From assembly GCA_964496975.1 (NCBI GenBank), contig CAZCBN010000123.1:1-9801 (forward strand): a DNA stretch of 9,801 nt, given 5' to 3'. Below are positions 1-5,935 of the stretch, piece by piece. A program made the translations under genes and the position numbers. Numbering within the stretch: position 1 is the stretch's first letter; each line of letters begins with the position of its first letter. This DNA is from CAZCBN01 sp964496975 (GTDB lineage Bacteria; Planctomycetota; Phycisphaerae; Phycisphaerales; UBA1924). Under the pieces are notes generated by a model. It was not told the DNA's origin. It worked only from the letters and a program-made list of their open reading frames with translations, and searched no databases.

Positions 1-54
<54 letters not shown>

Positions 55-68
55 TGTAGGCTGGCGGC

Positions 69-692
69 GTGTTTACAGGGCTTGTGCAATGGGTCGGGCG
101 GGTGGCGGCGGCGGATGCCTCGCCCGCGGGGCGGCGGATCGTGGTAGACGTGCAGGGGTGGGGGCACCGGGCGGGGATGGGCGAATCCATCTCGGTGAAC
201 GGGTGCTGCCTGACCGTGGCGGGGGGGGAGGGGGATCGGCTGGCGTTTGACGCGGTGCCGGAGACGCTCGCGAAGACGACGCTGGGGCGGCTTTCGGTGG
301 GAAGCCGGGTGAACCTGGAGCACAGCGCCACGGTGAACACGCTGCTGGGCGGGCACGTGGTGCAGGGGCACGTGGACGGGATGGGGGAGGTGCTGCGCGT
401 GGTGCGGCCGGCGCGGGTAGGGGAGGGGGAGTGGCGGGTGCGGATCGGCGTGCCGGGGGGGCTGATGGAGTTTGTGACGCCGAAGGGGTCGGTGTCGGTG
501 GAGGGGGTGAGCCTGACGGTGGCCGGGCTGGACGTTGGGGCGAAGTGGCTTGAGGTGGCGCTGATCCCGGTGACGCTGGAGGCGACGACGCTGGCCGACC
601 TGCGCGAGGGGGAGGGCGTGAACCTGGAGATGGACGTGTTCGCCAAGACGGTGGTGCACTGGCTGCGGCACTTTGGGGGTGCGCGGGGGTGA
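69..692 (+). CDS. ribE: Riboflavin synthase, alpha subunit
   Basis: Catalyses the dismutation of two 6,7-dimethyl-8-ribityllumazine molecules to riboflavin and the pyrimidine precursor, the last step of riboflavin synthesis in the cytoplasm. The protein has 207 residues, normal for the family. It begins with the family's typical N-terminus Met-Phe-Thr-Gly-Leu-Val-Gln, which fixes the start at the GTG codon; that N-terminal segment takes part in the active site. Two lumazine-binding repeats are visible: residues 1 to about 96 with Asn-Gly-Cys-Cys-Leu-Thr-Val at 44-50 and Gly-Gly-His-Val-Val-Gln-Gly-His at 94-101, and about 97 to 195 with Gly-Val-Ser-Leu-Thr-Val at 146-151. The end of the second domain (Val-Asn-Leu-Glu-Met-Asp) also fits. 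No strong Shine-Dalgarno is seen; the upstream sequence is mostly the G tract. The gene precedes ruvC on the same strand with 106 bases between them. Some databases use the symbol ribC for this enzyme. Confidence 0.95.
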   Translation: MFTGLVQWVGRVAAADASPAGRRIVVDVQGWGHRAGMGESISVNGCCLTVAGGEGDRLAFDAVPETLAKTTLGRLSVGSRVNLEHSATVNTLLGGHVVQGHVDGMGEVLRVVRPARVGEGEWRVRIGVPGGLMEFVTPKGSVSVEGVSLTVAGLDVGAKWLEVALIPVTLEATTLADLREGEGVNLEMDVFAKTVVHWLRHFGGARG

Positions 693-735
693 GGGGTGCG
701 GGGGCCGGGGCGGCGTGAAGAGCGGCGACAACCGA

Positions 736-754
736 GGCGGCTCGGAGAGCCGCC
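736..754. repeat. Perfect 8-bp hairpin between ribE and ruvC
   Basis: GGCGGCTC at 736-743 and GAGCCGCC at 747-754 are exact reverse complements around a 3-base loop (GGA). The bases after it (CCACCC, then GGGGCGGG) are also G/C-rich and partly self-complementary. There is no T tract, so it is not a classical intrinsic terminator. It may be a REP-like intergenic palindrome or a 3' end stabiliser for ribE. The flanking 693-798 holds no recognisable gene. Confidence 0.6.
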
Positions 755-787
755 CCACCCGGGGCGGGTTGGAGAGGCGGCTTGCTC

Positions 788-794
788 AGGAGGG
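788..794 (+). promoter_or_regulatory. Shine-Dalgarno site of ruvC
   Basis: AGGAGGG lies 4 bases before the GTG at 799. This site decides the start: it selects GTG 799, which gives the family's typical N-terminus (Met-Arg-Val-Leu-Gly-Phe-Asp-Pro-Gly), over the longer open frame running back into ribE. Confidence 0.75.
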
Positions 795-798
795 TGGC

Positions 799-1257
799 GT
801 GCGGGTGCTGGGGTTTGATCCTGGGCTGGTGCGCACGGGGTACGGCTGTGTGGAGGGGGAGGTTGCGCGGCCGGGGGTGGTGGAGGCCGGCGTGATCCGG
901 CTCGGGTTGGCGGGGGTCGCGGGCGAGGAAGGCGAGGCGGGGCGGGAGCCGGCGGCGGTTGGGTGGGACCGGCTGGTGGAGCTGGAGCGGGACGTGGTGG
1001 AGACGCTGCGGCGGCTCTCGCCGGACGCGGTGGCGGTGGAGTCGGTGTTCAGCCACGCGGCGTTCCCGGCGACGGCGATCAAAATGGCGCACGCACGCGG
1101 GGTGATCGTGCTGGCGGTGCGGCGGGCGGGTGTGCCGCTGCTGGAGCTGGCGCCGCGGCTGATCAAGCAATGCGTGACGGGGAGCGGTCGGGCGAGCAAG
1201 GCGCAGGTGCAGGCGAGCGTGGCGCAGTTGCTGGGGCTGAGCGCGGTGCCGGAGCCG
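799..1257 (+). CDS. ruvC: Holliday junction endonuclease RuvC, 3' part missing at gap
   Basis: RuvC resolves Holliday junctions by symmetric cuts, working with RuvAB in recombination repair. Only the first 153 residues are present, because the sequence runs into undetermined bases at 1258. Visible family features are Gly-Phe-Asp-Pro-Gly with the first catalytic Asp at residue 7, Val-Glu-Ser-Val-Phe with the catalytic Glu at 81, and the Val-Thr-Gly-Ser-Gly-Arg-Ala-Ser-Lys region at about 127-134. Full-length RuvC ends with an Asp-Ala-Ala-Asp-Ala motif carrying the last two catalytic Asp residues. The gap falls at about the place where this motif should begin, just after Pro-Glu-Pro. The segment at about residues 38-56 is Gly/Glu/Ala-rich and looks longer than in E. 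coli RuvC. The truncation is most likely an assembly effect, not a real mutation. The usual ruvA and ruvB partners are not seen in the window. Confidence 0.9.
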
Positions 1258-1267
1258 NNNNNNNNNN
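1258..1267. other. Assembly gap (10 N)
   Basis: Ten undetermined bases. The real length of the gap is unknown. It hides at least the C-terminal catalytic end of ruvC and could hide more, for example neighbouring ruv genes. Translations that read across it are not meaningful. Confidence 0.98.
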
Positions 1268-1342
1268 GGGGGGGGGGGGGGGGGGGGGGGGGGGGGCGGG
1301 GGGGGGGGGGGGGGGGGGGGGTGGGGGGGGGGGGGGGGGGGG
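1268..1342. other. G homopolymer tract after the gap
   Basis: 75 bases of G, interrupted only by C at 1297 and T at 1322. It resembles the tract at 1-54, and both lie at a left contig edge on the plus strand. Simple read-tail poly-G artefacts of two-colour sequencing would be expected as poly-C at a left edge, so a genuine G tract cannot be excluded. It has no coding meaning. Confidence 0.85.
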
Positions 1343-1348
1343 AAGTGA

Positions 1349-1380
1349 CAGAGTGGCAGAGTGGCAGAGTGGCAGAGTGG
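1349..1380 (+). repeat. Octamer tandem repeat, CAGAGTGG x4
   Basis: Four perfect head-to-tail copies of the 8-base unit CAGAGTGG. It sits between the G tract and the GGCATCGA-type array and has the same 8-base period as that array, although the unit differs. The unit cycle contains no stop codon in any of the six frames. It does not resemble a CRISPR (no spacers) and contains no sigma-54 type -12 element. Function unknown. Confidence 0.9.
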
Positions 1381-1384
1381 GAAA

Positions 1385-1464
1385 GGCATGGAGGCATCGA
1401 GGCATCCAGGCATCCAGGCATCCAGGCATTCAGGCAATCAGGCATTCAGGTGTTTCGGTGTTTA
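1385..1464 (+). repeat. Octamer tandem repeat, GGCATCGA family, ten units
   Basis: Ten contiguous 8-base units. They begin GGCATGGA, GGCATCGA, then three copies of GGCATCCA, and drift through GGCATTCA and GGCAATCA to GGTGTTTC and GGTGTTTA. The period stays exact while the unit drifts, which suggests an old expansion. The same family is found at 3153-3192 and, on the other strand, inside purL. Here the GGCAT-type strand is the coding strand of the flanking genes. The rest of this intergenic stretch (1465-1562) shows no gene. Confidence 0.9.
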
Positions 1465-1562
1465 GGAGGATGGAGGGGGCGGCGTCAGACGTTTGGAGGC
1501 GTGCGTTGGGTGTGTCCGCCGGGTAAGGATTCGGTCGATCGTTCGGTGAACGCCGCCCCAGT

Positions 1563-1618
1563 GGCCGATGGCTGATGGCCGATCCCATTGCCTCGTGCCC
1601 ATTCCCAATTCCTTTCCC
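1563..1618 (+). repeat. Heptamer tandem repeat, GGCCGAT family
   Basis: Units GGCCGAT (1563-1569), GGCTGAT (1570-1576) and GGCCGAT (1577-1583) are followed by about five pyrimidine-rich 7-base segments that keep the period loosely (CCCATTG, CCTCGTG, CCCATTC and so on). The three GGCCGAT-type units are certain; the rest is suggestive. The preceding CCCCAGT (1556-1562) plus the first units match one arm of the palindromic insertion in purL (7594-7676), so this looks like a half copy of that element. It ends 16 bases before the response regulator start. Confidence 0.7.
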
Positions 1619-1634
1619 CCCCTGAGGTACTCCC

Positions 1635-3134
1635 GTGACGGCAGCGCAGGTGCTTATTGTCGAGGACGAGCTTGACCATGCGGAGGCGATGGCGGAGGCG
1701 CTGCGCAAGCCGGGGCATGTGTGCACGCTTGTGAACGGTGTGGCGGCGGCGATTGAGGAGCTGAAGCACGGGGCGTTTGACGTGATCGTCACGGACCTGC
1801 GGATGCCCTCGTCGGCCGGGGTCGCGGGGACGGCGGCGGACGGGGGCGACGCGGGGATGAAGGTGCTGGCGGCGGCGGCGCAGTTGCAGCCCGAGGCGCG
1901 GAGCATCATGGTGACGGCGCACGGGGACGTGCGCACGAGCCGCGAGGCGTTCAAGGTTCACGGGGCGTTTGACTTTATTGAGAAGCCGTTGGATCTGGCG
2001 GTGTTCCGCGAGCTCGTGAACCGGGCGGCGGAGCAGGTGGCGGTGCGGGCGGACGCGGGGGAGCTGCGCACGCTGGTGCAGGAGGCGGGGGAGAACGGGA
2101 TCGTCGCGGGGTCGGAGGTGATGCGGCGGATCTTGCGGACGGTGCGCACGGTGGCGGCGAGCCCGATCCCGGTGCTGATCACCGGGGAGAGCGGGACGGG
2201 GAAGGAACTGATCGCCAAGGCGGTGCACGACCTTTCGGGGCGGAAGGGCAAGCGGTTTGTGCCGTTCAACTGCGCGGGGCAGAGCGAGAGCCTGCTGGAG
2301 GACGAGCTGTTCGGGCACGTGCGCGGGGCGTTTACGGGGGCGGAGAAGGATCGGCAGGGGGTGTTTGAGCACGCGGACGGGGGGACGCTGTTTTTGGATG
2401 AGATCGGGGACATGCCGCTCTCGATGCAGGCGAAGCTGTTGCGTGTGCTGGAAGACCAGCGCGTGGTGCGGCTCGGGAGCAACGAGGCGCGGAAGGTGGA
2501 CGTGCGGTTTGTGAGCGCGACGAACAAGGACCTGTCGCGCGGGGTGGGGGAGGGGTGGTTCCGGGAGGACTTGTACTTCCGCATCAAGGGGACGCAGGTG
2601 CACCTGCCGCCGCTGCGGGAGCGGCGGGAGGACATCCCGCGGATCGTGCGGCACGCGCTGGCGAAGTTTGCGTCGCAGATGCCGATGGCGGGCGGGCAGG
2701 GGCGGGCGGTGCCGGCGATCACGGACGCGGCGCTCATGCGGCTGACGGCGTACGGGTGGCCCGGGAACGTGCGGCAGTTGCTGAACGTGGTGCAGAGCAT
2801 GGTGGTGGTGGCGATCGGGGAGGCGGAGGACGACGCCGCGCCGGTGACGGTGGACGTGCGGCACATCCCCGACGATGTGCGCGCGGGGGAGGAGCCCGAG
2901 GGGGACGAGGGCGCGGCGGCGGGGGGCGTTGGAGGCGTGGGCGGCGGCGTGGGCGGCGGGGCCGCAGGTGGCGTCGGTGCGTCGCTCGCGGGGGCGAGCC
3001 TGGAACAGCTTGAGAAGCGGGCGATCCGGGAGACGCTCAAGCTGACGGGCGGGAACCGCGAGCAGACGGCGAAGCTGCTGGGGATCGGGGAGCGGACGCT
3101 GTACCGGAAGTTGAAGGAGTATGGGTTGAGGTGA
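1635..3134 (+). CDS. Sigma-54-dependent response regulator, NtrC type
   Basis: A two-component regulator that, when phosphorylated, would use ATP to open promoters bound by RNA polymerase with sigma-54. The 499 residues divide as follows. The receiver domain is at about 4-130: acidic Glu10-Asp11, phospho-acceptor Asp54, Thr94, Lys117. The AAA+ domain is at about 155-395: Walker A Gly-Glu-Ser-Gly-Thr-Gly-Lys at 184-190, the sigma-54 contact loop Gly-Ala-Phe-Thr-Gly-Ala at 231-236, Walker B ending Asp255-Glu256, and Gly-Trp-Pro-Gly-Asn-Val-Arg at 374-380. A glycine-rich linker follows at about 427-448, then a Fis-type helix-turn-helix at about 455-499. The GTG start is preceded by GAGG at 1624-1627, 7 bases upstream. 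Two points are odd: about 15 extra Ala/Gly/Asp residues lie after Asp54 in the receiver (about 59-74), and no histidine kinase is adjacent, so partner and target genes are unknown. The intact sigma-54 contact loop argues for true sigma-54 dependence. Confidence 0.93.
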   Translation: MTAAQVLIVEDELDHAEAMAEALRKPGHVCTLVNGVAAAIEELKHGAFDVIVTDLRMPSSAGVAGTAADGGDAGMKVLAAAAQLQPEARSIMVTAHGDVRTSREAFKVHGAFDFIEKPLDLAVFRELVNRAAEQVAVRADAGELRTLVQEAGENGIVAGSEVMRRILRTVRTVAASPIPVLITGESGTGKELIAKAVHDLSGRKGKRFVPFNCAGQSESLLEDELFGHVRGAFTGAEKDRQGVFEHADGGTLFLDEIGDMPLSMQAKLLRVLEDQRVVRLGSNEARKVDVRFVSATNKDLSRGVGEGWFREDLYFRIKGTQVHLPPLRERREDIPRIVRHALAKFASQMPMAGGQGRAVPAITDAALMRLTAYGWPGNVRQLLNVVQSMVVVAIGEAEDDAAPVTVDVRHIPDDVRAGEEPEGDEGAAAGGVGGVGGGVGGGAAGGVGASLAGASLEQLEKRAIRETLKLTGGNREQTAKLLGIGERTLYRKLKEYGLR

Positions 3135-3152
3135 GGGGGCATGGAGCGGGGA

Positions 3153-3192
3153 GGCATCGAGGCATCGAGGCATCAAGGCATTGAGGGATTCG
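3153..3192 (+). repeat. Octamer tandem repeat, GGCATCGA family
   Basis: Four clear 8-base units at 3153-3184 (GGCATCGA twice, then GGCATCAA and GGCATTGA) and a degenerate fifth. The array starts 18 bases after the stop codon of the response regulator and lies ahead of the esterase gene. The GGCATCGA strand is again the coding strand of the upstream gene. It is the same family as 1385-1464 and the arrays in purL. The remainder of the intergenic region up to 3276 is G-rich with no other recognisable element. Confidence 0.88.
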
Positions 3193-3276
3193 GGTGGTGG
3201 GGCCTTGTGGTGTTGTCGGCTTGGCGGGAAGATGGCGGCTTGTTGGGGTGCGGGCGGGTGGGGGGAAGGGGTTGCT

Positions 3277-4794
3277 ATGGGTTGGGTCATCGGTGGGCGG
3301 ATGGCGGCGGCGGTGGGGGTGATCGGTCTGGTTGGGGCGGTGGCGGTGCAGGGGGCGGGGGCGGCGCCGCGGGATGTGTTTCGGCAGGCGGGGGAGTCGC
3401 CGGCGCGGGTGTATCTGGTGGCGGGCGATGCGGGCGCGGGGCCTGACGCTGGGTTCGACGTGCGGCTTGATGCGCCGATGCTCGTGCGGCTTGCGGGCGT
3501 GCGCGTGACGCTCGAGGGCCGCGCGGCGGGGCGGTTGGCGTTGCTGGCGCGGAGCGCGGAGCGGGCGGGCGTGTCGACCGGGTCCGCGGAGTCGATCGGC
3601 ACGGCGGTGCTTGTCTTTGCGGATGGGACGCGTGCGACGGTGCGGCTCTCGCGCACGGCCGGGGGCGCGGTGCTCGCGATGCGCGAGGGCGTGGACGGGG
3701 TGGCGGTGCTGGAGGAGGAGGGGTTTCTCGCGCTCGCGTCGGGGTGGGACGCGGTGTGGGCGGATGAGGGCCTGCCGCGCGGGGAGGTGGTGGATCTGCC
3801 GGGGCCCTACGCGGCGTCGGACGAGGTGCTGGACGAGAAGACGATCCGGCGTCGGCTCGCGATGAGCGACACGACGCTGACCGCGCCGGCGCTGAGCCGT
3901 GACCTGGCGACGGAGCGGATGTGGGTGCGCCTGCCGGCGAGTGGCGCGGCGGGGGAGGCGGCGGCGGGCGGGGCGATGGGGGTGGTGGTGTGGATCAGCC
4001 CGAGCGAGGCGTGGCGGATCCCCGATGAGTTTGGGGCGGCGCTCGATGAGCTTGGGCTGATGGCGATCGGGGCGGACAACGCGGGGAACGATCGGGCGAT
4101 CTTTGATCGGCTGCAGCTGGTGCTCGACGCGGTGGCGACGGCGGAGCGGCGGTTTGTCGTGGACGGGCGGCGGGTGTACCTGGCGGGGTTTTCGGGCGGG
4201 GGGCGGTGCTCGACGATGCTGCAGTACGCGTACCCGGAGCGGTTTGCCGGGGCGGTGCCGATCGTGGGGCTGAACTCGTGGCACCGGATCCCGCTGGATG
4301 ACGGGAAGTTCGTGCCGGCGAACTCGCCGCAGCCGGGTGGTGGGGAGACGGCGCTGGCGCGGGGGCGTCGGGTGTTCGCGATCTCGGGGTCGAAGGATTA
4401 CAACCTGGAGGAGATGGAGAAGCGGGTGGAGAAGCTGGCGGGGGCGAAGTACCCGGTGCGGCTGGAGGTGGTGCCGGGGATGCCGCACGAGCGGATGCCG
4501 CCGGCGGCGCTGGTGTCCGAGGGCGTGCGGTGGGTGGATGAGCCGTGGCGCGAGGCGATGCGTGCGTCGGGCGAGGCGGCCGCGCAGGCGCTCGCGGCGC
4601 ACGACGCAGCGTTTGCGGCGGAGGATCGGACGGACGCGGCGGTGGCGTCGCTGAACGCGATTGCGCGGGAGCATCCGTGGACGGGGGCGTCGATGGAGGT
4701 CGCGCGGCGGCTTGGGCTGGCGGCGGCGGGCGACGAGGCGGGCGGGGGCGGGGGAGAAGGCGGGGCTGAGGGCGGCGTGACGCCGGAGCCTTGA
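3277..4794 (+). CDS. Secreted alpha/beta-hydrolase-like esterase
   Basis: A 505-residue protein with an alpha/beta-hydrolase fold in its C-terminal half. It probably acts as an esterase or peptidase-like hydrolase outside the cytoplasm; the substrate is unknown. A candidate catalytic triad is visible: Ser306 in Gly-Phe-Ser-Gly-Gly-Gly (nucleophile elbow), Asp374 in Ile-Ser-Gly-Ser-Lys-Asp, and His404 in Gly-Met-Pro-His-Glu-Arg. The spacing fits polyhydroxybutyrate-depolymerase or feruloyl-esterase-like families. The N-terminus reads as a signal peptide: Arg8, a hydrophobic Ala/Val/Gly core, and an Ala-rich cleavage region near residues 27-30. Residues about 30-220 are not recognised; they look beta-rich and carry no clear motif. 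The C-terminus ends in a Gly/Glu-rich tail. I chose ATG 3277 because GGAAGGGG lies 5 bases upstream; ATG 3301 would also leave a signal peptide, and the open frame extends back to 3181. It does not overlap its neighbours. Confidence 0.75.
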   Translation: MGWVIGGRMAAAVGVIGLVGAVAVQGAGAAPRDVFRQAGESPARVYLVAGDAGAGPDAGFDVRLDAPMLVRLAGVRVTLEGRAAGRLALLARSAERAGVSTGSAESIGTAVLVFADGTRATVRLSRTAGGAVLAMREGVDGVAVLEEEGFLALASGWDAVWADEGLPRGEVVDLPGPYAASDEVLDEKTIRRRLAMSDTTLTAPALSRDLATERMWVRLPASGAAGEAAAGGAMGVVVWISPSEAWRIPDEFGAALDELGLMAIGADNAGNDRAIFDRLQLVLDAVATAERRFVVDGRRVYLAGFSGGGRCSTMLQYAYPERFAGAVPIVGLNSWHRIPLDDGKFVPANSPQPGGGETALARGRRVFAISGSKDYNLEEMEKRVEKLAGAKYPVRLEVVPGMPHERMPPAALVSEGVRWVDEPWREAMRASGEAAAQALAAHDAAFAAEDRTDAAVASLNAIAREHPWTGASMEVARRLGLAAAGDEAGGGGGEGGAEGGVTPEP

Positions 4795-4891
4795 GCGCGG
4801 TGGGTTCGATCGCGCGCAAGAAAAGCGCGGACGGGGCGGGTGGGCCCCGGCCGTGGGGTTGTTTGGACGGGTTGGATGGTGCCGGTGGTTT

Positions 4892-4921
4892 CCGGTTCGG
4901 CGCCTCTTTGGAGGCGACCGG
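4892..4921. terminator. Possible bidirectional hairpin between converging genes
   Basis: The inner stem CGCCTC (4901-4906) pairs with GAGGCG (4911-4916) around the loop TTTG. An outer stem CCGGT (4892-4896) pairs with ACCGG (4917-4921), leaving TCGG unpaired on one side. It lies between the stop of the plus-strand esterase (4794) and the stop of the minus-strand gene (4926), where a shared terminator would be expected. There is no clear T tract on either strand, so the call is tentative. The rest of 4795-4925 shows nothing else. Confidence 0.45.
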
Positions 4922-4925
4922 TTGA

Positions 4926-5594
4926 TTAGGCGCGGCGGCGGCGGGAGGCGGTGAGTGCGCCGAGGGTGAGGAGGGCGGCGGCGCCCGGCGTGGGCACGAC
5001 GCGGTACTGGAAGTTGCCGCCGAGGCCGAAGGCGCTGGTGAAGTTCACGGGGTTGACGACGCTGCTGCGGAGGGTGGTGGTCCCGAAGGGGTTGAAGCTG
5101 AAGAGGCTCGTGTTGGCGCTGCTGATGAACTGGATGTCGGCGGCGGGCGCGGCGTTGGCGAGGGGGATGGAGGCGATGACGGCGTCGCGGTTCTGGTTGG
5201 TGGTGGGGACGGAGGCGACGACGGCGTAGGTGTCGGTCTGGTTGAGGACGATCTCCTGCTGGAGCGTCTGGAACCAGTAGCGGCCGTCGCCGAAGCCGTC
5301 GGTGCGGAGCTGGACGATGGCGAGCCAGGTCTGGGTGGTGTTGTTGAAGAGGCCGACTTCCTTGAAGTCGCGGAAGGCGTCGCCGCGGATGCCGTCCTGG
5401 CCGGGGTCGAGCATGCCGAGGGCGGTGACGGCGATGTCGTTGGTGGCGCGGAAGTGGAAGCCGTACATGGAGCCGGCGAAGAAGGTGAAGGGTGTGAAGG
5501 AGCCGGTGTAGTCCATGCCGGTGGTGCTGGCGGTGGCGTGGGCGGTGAGGGCGAGGACGGCGAGACGGGCGGCGTGGGTGAACGGGGACGGCAT
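4926..5594 (-). CDS. Exported protein with PEP-CTERM-like sorting tail
   Basis: A 222-residue exported protein of unknown role. Residues 1 to about 22 form a signal peptide (Arg10, hydrophobic Leu-Ala-Val-Leu-Ala-Leu core, Ala-Thr-Ala before the likely cut). The middle (about 30-150) contains Val-Thr-Ala-Leu-Gly-Met-Leu-Asp followed by a Val-Gly-Leu-Phe-type strand and an Ala-Ile-Val-Gln-Leu strand, which resembles the beta-rich DUF4082-like domains of surface proteins; this resemblance is from memory. The C-terminus (199-222) has the three-part sorting signal: Val-Pro-Thr-Pro-Gly, a hydrophobic Ala/Leu stretch, and Arg218-Arg221. Such signals are handled by an exosortase in bacteria that make exopolysaccharide, and this Pro-Thr-Pro-Gly-Ala form is common in planctomycetes. 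The ATG start has an AAAGGAAG Shine-Dalgarno 3 bases upstream (minus strand, 5598-5605). Codons end mostly in C, as in purL and unlike the plus-strand genes. Confidence 0.8.
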   Translation of the reverse strand: MPSPFTHAARLAVLALTAHATASTTGMDYTGSFTPFTFFAGSMYGFHFRATNDIAVTALGMLDPGQDGIRGDAFRDFKEVGLFNNTTQTWLAIVQLRTDGFGDGRYWFQTLQQEIVLNQTDTYAVVASVPTTNQNRDAVIASIPLANAAPAADIQFISSANTSLFSFNPFGTTTLRSSVVNPVNFTSAFGLGGNFQYRVVPTPGAAALLTLGALTASRRRRA

Positions 5595-5935
5595 GGGCTT
5601 CCTTTCTTCAACGCATCGGCGTGATGGGGAGGGGGCGTTGCGGTGTGGGCGCAGGCATCGCGGTCCCGCGGTGCGGGCGGCACAGACAGCAACGTCTTGC
5701 CTCGGTGGTGTGTCGGCGGCGCGGGTCGCTCAGGCCGGCGTCGCGGGTGTCACTGGGTCTGGGGCGGTGCCCCGGGACCTCGCAAGAAGATACCGAGCCC
5801 GCGAAAAAAGTCGAGCAGAAAAACTTGGATTTTGCTGGCGAAAATGAGGAATCGGAGTTTGGAAGGACTTGTCGGTCTTTGGGTCTGGGAGGAGTTGCGC
5901 GGGGTCCGGGGCGGCGCGGGCGTGCGGCGGTGGGG
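5595..5935 (-). promoter_or_regulatory. Long leader region with AT-rich island upstream of the PEP-CTERM gene
   Basis: 341 bases without a recognised gene, between the purL stop and the PEP-CTERM-like gene, both on the minus strand. Positions about 5775-5880 contain several A or T runs (for example AAAAAA at 5804-5809) and are far less GC-rich than the rest of the window, so this is the likeliest place for the promoter of the downstream gene. No -35/-10 pair could be assigned with confidence. Between the island and the start codon are a 9-pair stem at 5655-5663/5666-5674 (one G-T pair, 2-base loop) and a 5-bp GGGGC/GCCCC stem at 5761-5773. No riboswitch class or tRNA was recognised. Confidence 0.4.

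Noticed and set aside
1349..1380. Sigma-54 promoter (TGGCA-like elements upstream of the sigma-54 regulator)
   Set aside because: The TGGCA strings come from the tandem octamer. No TTGC-type -12 element stands at the required distance.
73..1437. 454-residue minus-strand frame with proline runs
   Set aside because: It reads through the G tract and the N gap and is antisense to ribE and ruvC. The proline run is only poly-G read backwards.
1349..1464. CRISPR array
   Set aside because: Units are 8 bases and directly adjacent, with no spacers and no cas genes nearby.
1343..1575. Continuation of RuvC after the gap
   Set aside because: The frame there only reads octamer repeats and lacks the Asp-Ala-Ala-Asp motif. 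The apparent continuity depends on unknown gap length.
1485..3656. 723-residue open frame on the minus strand
   Set aside because: It lies antisense to the response regulator and part of the esterase, is Arg/Pro/His-rich with no motif, and exists because stop codons are rare in such GC-rich DNA.
3037..4674. 545-residue Arg/His/Pro-rich frame on the minus strand
   Set aside because: Antisense to the esterase, which has a signal peptide, a Shine-Dalgarno and a candidate catalytic triad on the plus strand.
5595..5935. Small RNA, tRNA or riboswitch in the leader
   Set aside because: Only two simple stems are visible; no conserved riboswitch core or tRNA cloverleaf could be recognised.
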